This document shows positions 43,805-51,388 of a stretch of DNA of 64,000 bases, one piece after another. Position numbers and translations under genes: made by a program. The notes under the pieces are model-generated. The model was not told the DNA's origin. It worked only from the letters and a program-made list of their open reading frames with translations, and ran no database searches. Every line of letters begins with the position of its first letter. Positions within the stretch are counted from its first letter, which is position 1. This DNA comes from Vampirovibrio chlorellavorus (GTDB taxonomy: Bacteria; Cyanobacteriota; Vampirovibrionia; Vampirovibrionales; Vampirovibrionaceae), in NCBI RefSeq assembly GCF_003149375.1, contig NZ_QFWH01000008.1:111987-175986 (forward strand). The letters run 5' to 3'.

Positions 43805-44658
43805 TGGGCCGGTCTCCCGGTCGGTGGAGAGGAGGGATTCGGGGATGAGGCAGGCTGGGGCACCAGCCAGTGCTTGGGGCCAGTGGCCCTGTCGGGTACG
43901 GTCAGCTTGAGAAAGGGCAGTTCAAATAACGCCTCCAGCGGCTCGGGTTGTAGGGTTTCCTCCGTAGAGCCGTTCAATAGAACCGCTCCCTGCTTCAGGC
44001 CCAGAATGCGGTTTGCGTAATGGGCGGCGCTGTTGAGATCGTGGGTCACGCACAAGATGGATAGCCCTTGGGCTTGGTTCAAGTGGCTCAGCAGGGCCAG
44101 AATTTCCTGCTGGTTTTTGGGATCGAGAAAGGTGTCCGGCTCATCCAGCACCAAAATCTCAGGTTGCTGGGCCAAGGCCGCCGCGATCATTACTTTTTGT
44201 CGTTCTCCCCCACTGAGACTGCTCAGGGTGCGATCTGTCAGCTGACTCGTTCCAGTTTGTCGCAAGGCCTGCGCGACCCTTTGTCGATCGGCTTCTTGTG
44301 GGGCGGCCAGCGGGGCTAAATAGGGGTAGCGGCCCATCATCACAAAATCCCAAACCCGTTGGGCATCGCTGAACGCCGTGGCCACAACCGATTGGGGCAC
44401 GTAAGCCAGATGCCGGGCTTTTTCCTTGGGAGAGAAGCTGGACAGCGGTTGCCCTCTTAGCGTGAACTGCCCGTCAGCGATGGGGGTAAGGCCCAGCAGG
44501 GCTTTGACCAGCGTGGATTTTCCAGCCCCATTGGGCCCGATGATGGCCATAAAATCACCGGTCTGCATCTGGAAAGAAACGTCCGTCAGGATGCTGTGGT
44601 TTTGCAAACGCACCTGAATGGATGTGGCACACAATAAAGGGGGGGAGGACTTACTCAT
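43801..44658 (-). CDS. btuD: Cobalamin ABC transporter ATPase (FecE/BtuD family)
   Basis: 285 residues from the ATG at 44658; the ORF extends 12 more residues to a TTG without support. Walker A GPNGAGKSTLVKALLG, Q-loop YVPQSVVATAF, signature LSGGERQKVMIAAALAQ, Walker B ILVLDEPDTFLD, and switch His in VTHDLNSA. The start lies 8 bases inside the btuF 3' end and the stop overlaps btuC, so the three are translationally linked. Powers B12 import. Confidence 0.92.
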   Translation of the reverse strand: MSKSSPPLLCATSIQVRLQNHSILTDVSFQMQTGDFMAIIGPNGAGKSTLVKALLGLTPIADGQFTLRGQPLSSFSPKEKARHLAYVPQSVVATAFSDAQRVWDFVMMGRYPYLAPLAAPQEADRQRVAQALRQTGTSQLTDRTLSSLSGGERQKVMIAAALAQQPEILVLDEPDTFLDPKNQQEILALLSHLNQAQGLSILCVTHDLNSAAHYANRILGLKQGAVLLNGSTEETLQPEPLEALFELPFLKLTVPDRATGPKHWLVPQPASSPNPSSPPTGRPAQ

Positions 44659-45622
44659 GTTCCCAGTGTAATTCAGGGTGAATGGCCTCGGCAAATCGCT
44701 TCAGGATTTGGGGAAAGCGGGGGCCGGGGATGACCATATAATCTTGCCCGAAGTGGTATACCCGATGATGTTTCACGGCGGATACCTGCGGCAGACTGCG
44801 CCACTGCGCTTCGGCCATGGCGTTTTGTTGTGCTTGCGACAGAGTGCCGTGGGCAGGGCCCAGCGATTCGGTGGTTTCAATAATCACATCGGGATTCAGG
44901 CGTAAAATGCCTTCGGCGGAAATTTGTAGAAAGCCTTTTTTGCCTTTGGGCAGTACGTTCCGCCCCTCGGCGTTTTCCACCAGTTGGTTGTAAAAGCCGT
45001 CTTCTCCGGCCACAAAGGCCCATTTCAGTTTCTCCGATTGCACGTTGCGATCCAGCACCACCAGGACGGTGGGCCGACGGGTGGCCTGTTTCAGGATGGC
45101 GGCTATCTGGTTTATCTGCGCTTGCAGTTGTTGGTGCAGCGCTCTGGCCTGGGTTTCCCGGTGGCAAACCTGACCCACGGCCTCAATGGAAGCTAAAATC
45201 CCGGGGACGGTCTGATGATCCACAGCCAGTAGGGGAAAGCCCAGCGCCTTGAGCTGGTGGCTGAGCTGGATTTGCTCTTCTCGCAAAATGACCAGATCCG
45301 GCTGGAGGCGCAACAGGGCTTCGGTATCCGGGTCGACGTAGCCACCGACTTGCGGCTTGGCTTGGGCTGCTTTGGGATATTTGCAGTAGCGGGTCACCCC
45401 AGCAACTCGGTCTCCCAGATCCAGGGCGTATAAGACTTCCGTGATGCTGGGGGAAAGGGATACGACCCGTTGACAGGCGCTCGTCAGAGGGGCCTGACGG
45501 GCGCTTGGGCGTACGGGTTGAATACAACCGCTCAGGGTCACCAGCGCTAAAAAAAGAATGGCCAGCAGGGCCCTGACTTGGAAACAGGGGAACGTTTTGC
45601 GAATGAACTGCTGGCGATCCAT
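44651..45622 (-). CDS. btuF: Cobalamin-binding periplasmic lipoprotein
   Basis: 323 residues with a lipoprotein signal peptide ending LSGC (Cys33), so it is membrane-anchored on the periplasmic side. The class III binding-protein fold is shown by RVVSLSPSITEVLYALDLGD (TroA-like start), GVTRYCKYP, KPQVGGYVDPDTEALLRLQP and DLVILREEQ, then C-terminal HHRVYHFG. This set matches BtuF more than siderophore-binding FhuD. Delivers B12 from BtuB to BtuCD. Confidence 0.88.
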   Translation of the reverse strand: MDRQQFIRKTFPCFQVRALLAILFLALVTLSGCIQPVRPSARQAPLTSACQRVVSLSPSITEVLYALDLGDRVAGVTRYCKYPKAAQAKPQVGGYVDPDTEALLRLQPDLVILREEQIQLSHQLKALGFPLLAVDHQTVPGILASIEAVGQVCHRETQARALHQQLQAQINQIAAILKQATRRPTVLVVLDRNVQSEKLKWAFVAGEDGFYNQLVENAEGRNVLPKGKKGFLQISAEGILRLNPDVIIETTESLGPAHGTLSQAQQNAMAEAQWRSLPQVSAVKHHRVYHFGQDYMVIPGPRFPQILKRFAEAIHPELHWEHE

Positions 45623-45681
45623 AGCGAATGGGGTTGACTCTGGTTGAGGGAGGGGATATGTACAGGCTGACAGGGATAGGC

Positions 45682-47844
45682 TTACAGGGCCCAGCGTAAG
45701 CCGCCATAGGCGGAGATCCGGGGATTGCCGTAGCCTTTGACGGTCTCGTAGGGGGTGTCCAAAATGTTGACCAAACGCCCGTACACACTGACCTGATCGG
45801 TCAAAGCCAATTCCAGGGCCAGATTGATCAGAGTGAAGGATTTTAACTTGACCGGTCGGGCCGGGAAGGTAAAAAAGTCCAAATCGCTGCGCTGGCCGGT
45901 GTGGGTGATGTCCAGGTTGATGTTCAGCCGTTTGATGGGCTGGTAGTTGATGTTAAAGGAGGCCTTGTTGCGGGGACGTCGAAACAAGGCGTCGCCTTGC
46001 GTGCTGCTGGGCCCCAGATCCTTGGTATCCGTGTAGGTGTAGCTGCTTCTCAGTTGCAGGCACTTGAATGGCTGGCTGGTAACGTAGGCTTCCAGCCCTT
46101 GCATGCGGGCCTGGGCCACGTTGGTATAGGCCGTGGAAAACAGTCCGGTGGGTCGAAAATCAATCAGGTTGCGCACCTGATTCTGAAACAGGGTGGCCCC
46201 CACCTGCATTTTGTTGCCCAGCAAGGCTTGCTCCAAACCCAGATCCCAACCGGTGCTGGTTTCCGGCTGCAGGTTGGGATTGGCCCCAAAGGTGCCGTAT
46301 AACTGGGACAGAGTGGGCGCTTTAAAGCCCGTGCCAATGCTCCCTTTGATGCTGGTGCCAGTGCGCTTGACGGTATAGATGGAATCGGCCCGGAAGTTAT
46401 GATGACCCCCGAAGCGATTGTGCCGATCGTAGCGATAGCCCAGCGTGGTGAACCAGCGATCCCACAGTTGGATGCGATCTTGCACGTAAAAGGCCGTGTT
46501 GGTGGCGGAGCGTAGTTGGGCGGCGCTGTTGAATGGCCCGAAGATGCTGAGCGAGTTGTAATAGGAATCGCCCCATTCATGCTGCACGTTGAGCCCGGTG
46601 GTCAGGGTGTTGGTGCGGTGCAGGCGGAAGTTGTTCTGAAAGTCAAAGTTCAGCAATTTTCCCCGGTAGCGGTCGTGGCTTTTGCTGGAATCCAGGGCGT
46701 CCGGTTCGTTAAAGTTTTCCCGGCGCACATTGGTAAAGGCCAGCCGGGTGATTTGCTCATAACGATCGCCCCACAGTTTCAGGCGGGAGCTGCCGTTGAG
46801 GGTTAATGTGCGGTTGGTGCCGGTGAAGTTGGGATCATCCCCGGTGTAGCCGCCGTATTTGTCCAAATCAAAGCGGGAGCGGGTGTACAGGCTGGACAAA
46901 TCCAGGGTCAGGTTTTTGAGCGGGGTGTATTCGGTGCGGGCGGTAATGGTGGTGTTGTGGTAACCATCCGGTTCCGCGTTGCGATAAAAAGTACCAAAGG
47001 AGTTGATACCGTAGCGGCTACTGGCCGCCGAAATGCCCCGCACGTCCTGCCGGGTGATGTGCAGGAAGGTTTTCAGCTTGTCGCTGTATTGGCCGCCCAT
47101 CCCGATGTCTTCTTGCAGGGTGCCCTGCGCTCCGGCGGTGACCTTAGCGTACAACGTCGGTTTGCCCGGTTCGCCTTGCCGGGTAATGATGTTGATGACC
47201 CCGCCCATGGCGTCAGACCCGAAAATGCTGTTTTGAGGGCCTCGCAGCACTTCCACCCGCTCCACGGCGTCCGGGCTGATTTGATCCAGATAGCTATAGG
47301 TGCGATCAGGGGAGATGGGATCGTTCATGCGCACCCCGTCCACCAGCACCAGCGTATGGCTGGCGTTCATGCCCCGCATAAAAATAGAGGAGGTGGCCCC
47401 CAGATAGCCGTTGCGCACCACGTCCACGCCGGGCACCTTGGTCAGCACTTCGGTCAGCGAAAAGGGCTGCATTTGCTGAATTTGCTGCCGGGTGATGACC
47501 GTGGCCGACGTGCCGGTCTGGTTGCTGGGAATCCCGATTTTGGTGGTTTGTAGCATTAGGGGGGCGGTAGCGGCGGGTTCCAAGGGTGGTAGCGCATCGC
47601 CGCTGGCGGTGGCTTGGGTGGGGCTTTCTGTCTGGGCGGTCGATCTGCTCAAGTCCAGACCTTCCGAGGTGTCGGTTTCCAGGGCGACTTCTTCCAGCGG
47701 AACGCCCGATGCTTCTCCGTGGGCGCTCATAAGCATCCCTGAACTGAGTAACAGTAGCAGGCCCAAAGCGATGGTACGGGCCGCTTGATTCAAGTGGAAT
47801 AAGGAGAACTGACAGCCTGAAAGCTGAAGTGAAAACTGGAACAA
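45682..47844 (-). CDS. btuB: TonB-dependent vitamin B12 outer-membrane receptor
   Basis: 720 residues from a TTG at 47844, chosen for the GGAAGGAA about 9 bases upstream; an upstream in-frame TTG lies within the leader palindrome. A hydrophobic export signal is RTIALGLLLLLSSGMLM. The plug domain has VITRQQIQQMQPFSLTEVLT, VPGVDVVRNGYLGATSSIFM and VLRGPQNSIFGSDAMGGVIN, typical of BtuB. The rest is a 22-strand-type beta-barrel ending in YGGLRWAL. Downstream of a cobalamin riboswitch and upstream of btuFDC. Presence proves an outer membrane; TonB/ExbBD are not in this window. Confidence 0.9.
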   Translation of the reverse strand: MFQFSLQLSGCQFSLFHLNQAARTIALGLLLLLSSGMLMSAHGEASGVPLEEVALETDTSEGLDLSRSTAQTESPTQATASGDALPPLEPAATAPLMLQTTKIGIPSNQTGTSATVITRQQIQQMQPFSLTEVLTKVPGVDVVRNGYLGATSSIFMRGMNASHTLVLVDGVRMNDPISPDRTYSYLDQISPDAVERVEVLRGPQNSIFGSDAMGGVINIITRQGEPGKPTLYAKVTAGAQGTLQEDIGMGGQYSDKLKTFLHITRQDVRGISAASSRYGINSFGTFYRNAEPDGYHNTTITARTEYTPLKNLTLDLSSLYTRSRFDLDKYGGYTGDDPNFTGTNRTLTLNGSSRLKLWGDRYEQITRLAFTNVRRENFNEPDALDSSKSHDRYRGKLLNFDFQNNFRLHRTNTLTTGLNVQHEWGDSYYNSLSIFGPFNSAAQLRSATNTAFYVQDRIQLWDRWFTTLGYRYDRHNRFGGHHNFRADSIYTVKRTGTSIKGSIGTGFKAPTLSQLYGTFGANPNLQPETSTGWDLGLEQALLGNKMQVGATLFQNQVRNLIDFRPTGLFSTAYTNVAQARMQGLEAYVTSQPFKCLQLRSSYTYTDTKDLGPSSTQGDALFRRPRNKASFNINYQPIKRLNINLDITHTGQRSDLDFFTFPARPVKLKSFTLINLALELALTDQVSVYGRLVNILDTPYETVKGYGNPRISAYGGLRWAL

Positions 47845-47957
47845 AATGGGGTTCCTTCCTGCGTCAAAAAATGTACGGCGAGACAGGCCAGATTCAATCA
47901 GGTTGAAACTCCGGTCCAAAATGCGGAAGTGCCTGACGAATGTGCCTTGACGATGAA

Positions 47958-47973
47958 TTGGATAACTATCCAA
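47958..47973. repeat. 16-bp perfect palindrome between riboswitch and btuB
   Basis: TTGGATAACTATCCAA reads as two 7-base arms around a 2-base centre. It lies 114 bases before the btuB start and about 100 bases after the riboswitch core in the transcript. It could be an RNA hairpin of the expression platform or a repressor site. Confidence 0.7.
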
Positions 47974-48069
47974 ATAGCCCCGGGACGGGGGAACCCACTA
48001 ATCAAACTCGAAATGGTGCGCAGACATACTCATTATCCTCTTCGTGCTCGCAAGAGTGTAAACAAGCTC

Positions 48070-48175
48070 CCCCACGGTGTTCTGACTTTCCATTGCGTTT
48101 CATGCAACAGATTCACAGTTGCGGCACAGTCCCGGAGTTTCACCGGGTTTCCCGAATATAGGACGAGCCTGATAA
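48070..48175 (-). ncRNA. Cobalamin (AdoCbl-type) riboswitch
   Basis: On the minus strand the core GGGAAACCCGGTGAAACTCC (about 48134-48153) is followed by the pseudo-B12 box CCGCAACTGTGA, a variable hairpin, and AGTCAGAACACC (about 48076-48087). These match the conserved P3-P5 core and the 3' AGTCAGgAgACC element of cobalamin riboswitches. Downstream, CTCTT/AAGAG and CCCC/GGGG stems could form the expression platform. B12 binding would repress the btuBFDC operon. Boundaries are approximate. Confidence 0.9.
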
Positions 48176-48335
48176 TAAAAACACAGAGTTTGCGTTCACG
48201 CAATCAGTCAGTCATCCAGAAGAAGGGGAGGAGAGCGGGTGCTTGCTATCTGCCTGCAAAATATTGCCAAACAGGAAGAAATTTTGTTGTTAATGGGAAA
48301 TTCCTCCTGAGCAAGGGAAAAGAGGCTCCCCTGCA

Positions 48336-48371
48336 AAAATCCCCCGCTTACTAGTAAACGGGGGATTTTTT
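48336..48371. terminator. Rho-independent terminator after the small secreted protein gene
   Basis: An 11-bp stem AAAATCCCCCG/CGGGGGATTTT (48336-48346 and 48359-48369), a 12-base loop, and A/T runs on both sides. On the minus strand it ends the gene at 48389-48679; the 160 bases beyond it lead into the riboswitch and contain no gene. Confidence 0.88.
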
Positions 48372-48388
48372 CTGTCTGACTGATTTTT

Positions 48389-48679
48389 CTACCACCAGCC
48401 GCGACGGGGAGCGGGGTGATTTTTATAATATCCCCAGCGATTGCCCGGCAGGTAGGCCACCCGGCCCGGGCGAACCCAGGTGTTTTTGACCACGGGTCGA
48501 TAGTATCGGGGGCCATAGTTCTGCCTGTAATTCCACGAGCGATTGCGCCAGCCATCCCGATAGTCGCCCCGATCATGGGCAAAGGCGCTATTGCCGAAAA
48601 CGGTAAGCGCTAACAGCCCTAACGCCCCCAGCCCCAGCATGGCCTTGCGATTAGACCCGAGCTTGATGAATGGTTTCAT
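48389..48679 (-). CDS. Small exported Trp/Arg/Tyr-rich protein
   Basis: 96 residues from the ATG at 48679, which has AGGAGG at 8 bases; the ATG at 48685 is too close. Signal peptide KAMLGLGALGLLALTVFGNS then AFA. The mature part is basic and rich in Trp, Tyr and Arg (DYRDGWRNRSWNYRQNYGPR), ending GRVAYLPGNRWGYYKNHPAP. This resembles RcnB-like or other small periplasmic Tyr/Arg/Trp-rich proteins; the family cannot be assigned firmly. Lies next to another small exported protein. Confidence 0.68.
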   Translation of the reverse strand: MKPFIKLGSNRKAMLGLGALGLLALTVFGNSAFAHDRGDYRDGWRNRSWNYRQNYGPRYYRPVVKNTWVRPGRVAYLPGNRWGYYKNHPAPRRGWW

Positions 48680-48740
48680 GTCCATCTCCTCCTAAAAAAA
48701 CGAAAGTGTGGTTTGCGAAGTTAAAAACTATGAGCGAAAA

Positions 48741-49091
48741 CTACCAGCGGAAACGGTTGTTGCCGAAAGTGCCCTGACGTCTGAGGTATTCATAACCGAG
48801 TCCGGCCCCGGCCCCAATCACAGCCCCTTTAATGGCCCCATCGCCGCGATAACCGTCGGGAGCCAATACGCCGCCAATCAGGGCGCCAGCGCCGCCGCCA
48901 ATGGCCGCTTTTTTGACATAAGGATGCCGCTGACCAAAGGTTCCCCAGTTGCTGTTATAGCGAGAGTCATAATACCGGTTGTAGGATCGATCATGCGCTT
49001 CGGCAGTGGGGACGAGCGTGTTCGCCGCCAACATGCCCAGCATGACGGGTAAAACCAATAATTTGGTCAGGGTATTACGGGCACTTTTCAT
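48741..49091 (-). CDS. Small exported glycine-zipper protein
   Basis: 116 residues. Signal peptide LLVLPVMLGMLAANTLVPTA then EAH. The mature N-terminus (HDRSYNRYYDSRYNSNWGTF) resembles the neighbouring protein's start HDRGDYRDG. A glycine-zipper stretch follows (AAIGGGAGALIGGVLAPDGY, then AIKGAVIGAGAGLGYEYLRR). Such proteins are often periplasmic or outer-membrane associated. Shared mature-start composition suggests the two small genes are functionally or evolutionarily related (inference). Confidence 0.68.
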   Translation of the reverse strand: MKSARNTLTKLLVLPVMLGMLAANTLVPTAEAHDRSYNRYYDSRYNSNWGTFGQRHPYVKKAAIGGGAGALIGGVLAPDGYRGDGAIKGAVIGAGAGLGYEYLRRQGTFGNNRFRW

Positions 49092-49297
49092 GGTGTTCTC
49101 TCCTCTTCCTGATCGTCACCGAGAATTGACTGTCACATTGTCTTTACGCAACAGCCCGGGAAAGAGTTTCAAAAAGGAGAGGTCATTTTTTCAAAACTGA
49201 AAATTTCAGAGTGTACCTTCAAATGGAATAGGGTGCTTGCCAACATTTGCCAAGACCCAGCAAAGATGGACCTTAGCATTGGTTTTTCAGTCCTGGG

Positions 49298-50155
49298 TCA
49301 TGATTCGGGAGATATTAGCTCCTGGTATTTGGTAATCGGTTCTCTTGTTTTTCTGTTTATCACAACCTTATAGCGGAGAAACTCCTTAGTTGTAAGTCTG
49401 TTCACAAGTGTCGTTTCACTTATAGGAATAACAGTTGCTGGTGCAATAACATCATTTTCCCCACTCGTGTTAATTAGGCCCAAGGGAATTGTCAAATAAT
49501 ACTTATTACCGATGGTTTCATCCGTTGGCATTCTTTTGAGAAGATTATGCTTGTTATCTTTATCTATGATCATATAGGTGGATGATGGGGAAGCATCTCC
49601 AAAAAACTCTTGAAATGCAGTTAGGCCGTACCCAGCAGTTCCATCCTGTAAGCACCGAGCCAGAAAATGCTGTTTTTCAATTTTCTTTTCCCGGTTCGGA
49701 TCCAGACAAATGTTTTTGCTTTCATTTAAAAACTGCATCAGTTTAATGGTCTGTTTCAAACTTTCTTCAGAGGGGTATCTCCGGGAAAATTTTTTTTCAT
49801 TATGAAGCCCTTTTATCGCAACCTCAGCTTCTTTTAATGCCTCTCTTATTGTATTTTTGTCTTGCTCGTTATTTAGCAGTGTATTGATAATTGCCTCTTG
49901 CTCTTCCGTTGACATAACGCAGGTTGGATTTGCTTCATTCGGAGCAGCCTCGGGATCTGATCTTTTTTTAAATGAGTCAGCCGTTTGGCCGGAAAATATG
50001 TTTGTAAATGAGCGAAGCGGCTCGACGGGACTATTGTTTGGGCCTGTCTTAATGCCGATTGGCAGGGGCTTCTTGGGTTTCGATGGTGTAATTTTTTCGG
50101 CCGCGCTATTGAGTAGTGGTTTTGTCGGTGATGTAAGAGGTGTATTAATGCTCAT
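49298..50155 (-). CDS. AT-rich hypothetical protein
   Basis: 285 residues, AAAGGA 9 bases before the ATG. N-terminal ~80 residues are Pro/Ser/Lys-rich and disordered (SPTKPLLNSAAEKITPSKPK). Then helical segments (EEQEAIINTLLNNEQDKNTI) and a mixed alpha/beta C-terminal domain (YLTIPLGLINTSGENDVIAP). Codon use is visibly more A/T-rich than its neighbours, suggesting recent transfer. No signal peptide, no recognised family. Preceded by a small ORF 14 bases away. Confidence 0.55.
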   Translation of the reverse strand: MSINTPLTSPTKPLLNSAAEKITPSKPKKPLPIGIKTGPNNSPVEPLRSFTNIFSGQTADSFKKRSDPEAAPNEANPTCVMSTEEQEAIINTLLNNEQDKNTIREALKEAEVAIKGLHNEKKFSRRYPSEESLKQTIKLMQFLNESKNICLDPNREKKIEKQHFLARCLQDGTAGYGLTAFQEFFGDASPSSTYMIIDKDNKHNLLKRMPTDETIGNKYYLTIPLGLINTSGENDVIAPATVIPISETTLVNRLTTKEFLRYKVVINRKTREPITKYQELISPES

Positions 50156-50169
50156 GGGGTAGGTTCCTT

Positions 50170-50403
50170 TTACAGGGAATTCAGAGTCTTAATCGCAGGA
50201 TATTCCATCAGTCCGGCAAGGGATTGGGCACCAGCTTCATTGATTGATGAACAGGCGAGTTTGGGCGCACGCTTTTCTGTTGGCATGCGTTTTAGGGATG
50301 GTTTCTGGATTGATCGATAATGGAGTGAGGTGGTGAACATCAATTTGATATCATAAAACCGGGCTGGGCTCCAGGATTGCTCTTTGCCTTGGGCGATGGG
50401 CAC
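50170..50403 (-). CDS. Doubtful small protein upstream of the AT-rich gene
   Basis: 77 residues from a GTG with no ribosome-binding site. Basic and low in structure; contains KPSLKRMPTEKRAPKLACSS. It ends 14 bases before the AT-rich gene on the same strand. The fragment KRMPT also occurs in the downstream protein (LLKRMPTDETIG), perhaps by chance or as the remnant of a related gene. It may not be translated. Confidence 0.3.
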   Translation of the reverse strand: MPIAQGKEQSWSPARFYDIKLMFTTSLHYRSIQKPSLKRMPTEKRAPKLACSSINEAGAQSLAGLMEYPAIKTLNSL

Positions 50404-50546
50404 ATTTTTGAGGACCGGTGTTTTCTTACACTGTAGCTAACGGTCAAACGAAACTCTGAATCAACCGCACCCATCAACTGTAGAATGGTACTTTTTTATT
50501 TCCTGTTTTTTAACTTTACCCGATGGATTGAAAGTAGTATTGAACA

Positions 50547-51206
50547 ATGACCCATGTTGCGTTTTCCTTACCCGGCTGGTTTGATTACAGCGCCACGTTT
50601 TTGTTTGCCATGGCCGGAACCTTGTTGGCCCTGCGCAAGGGGTACGACATCGTGGGCGTGTTTACGGTGGCTTTTGCCGGTTCCGTGGGGGGCGGTCTGA
50701 TTCGGGATGGCGTGTTTTTGCAGCAGGGCCCTCCGGCGATTACCACCAACGGCAATTACCTCATACTCATCGTCCTGGGCGCCTTGGTGGGGGTGCTGTT
50801 TCAGCGACGGGTGCCCCGTTTGCAACTATTGATTGAAATGGTGGACGCCCTGTGTCTGGGGGCTTATGCGGTGGTGGGCTGCAATAAGGCGCTTTTGGCC
50901 GGATTGGCCTGGCCAGCCGTGGTGCTGGTGGGGGTAGTCAATGCCGTGGGTGGTGGGATTCTGCGGGATATCCTCATCCGGGAAGAGCCCCTGATTTTCA
51001 AGCCGGGACAGTTTTATGTGGCGGTGGCCCTGGTGGGTTGCCTGACTTTTGTGTTGCTTAGCCGGTTTGTCAGTTGGATTGGTCACTTTGAGGCGGGTTT
51101 AATCAGCATTGCCGTCACTTTTACCTTGCGGGCCCTGGCCATGCGGTACAACTGGCAAACCCCCAGCCTGACAATCCCAGAGGCTACTCAGTCTCAGGGG
51201 TCCTGA
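50547..51206 (+). CDS. TRIC-type cation channel / YadS (UPF0126) family membrane protein
   Basis: 219 residues with about six or seven membrane spans arranged as two repeats. Repeat 1: FAMAGTLLALRKGYDIVGVF then AFAGSVGGGLIRDGVF. Repeat 2: AVVGCNKALLAGLAWPAVVL then GVVNAVGGGILRDILIREEP. The paired GGGxxRD motifs define prokaryotic TRIC channels, which form trimers conducting monovalent cations; some members were earlier labelled glycine transporters. The ribosome-binding site is weak. A single gene, followed by an AT-rich palindrome. Confidence 0.88.
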   Translation: MTHVAFSLPGWFDYSATFLFAMAGTLLALRKGYDIVGVFTVAFAGSVGGGLIRDGVFLQQGPPAITTNGNYLILIVLGALVGVLFQRRVPRLQLLIEMVDALCLGAYAVVGCNKALLAGLAWPAVVLVGVVNAVGGGILRDILIREEPLIFKPGQFYVAVALVGCLTFVLLSRFVSWIGHFEAGLISIAVTFTLRALAMRYNWQTPSLTIPEATQSQGS

Positions 51207-51218
51207 TCAAATTCATAA

Positions 51219-51246
51219 TTATTGTTTTCAATTATTAAAACAATAA
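51219..51246. repeat. AT-rich perfect palindrome after the channel gene
   Basis: TTATTGTTTT (51219-51228) and AAAACAATAA (51237-51246) are exact reverse complements around an 8-base loop. No T-run follows, so it is a poor terminator and could be an operator or recombination site. Confidence 0.6.
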
Positions 51247-51388
51247 CAATATTTCAGGCGAACTCTTTTTCATGCAGTTACAGGTTTTATAAATCTGGTA
51301 TCTCACGAGTGGGACATCGATACACGTGGGGGTTGTGGGTTAGGAAAACAGGCGTTGATGAAAACGCTAAGTGGAATGGGGGTATACC

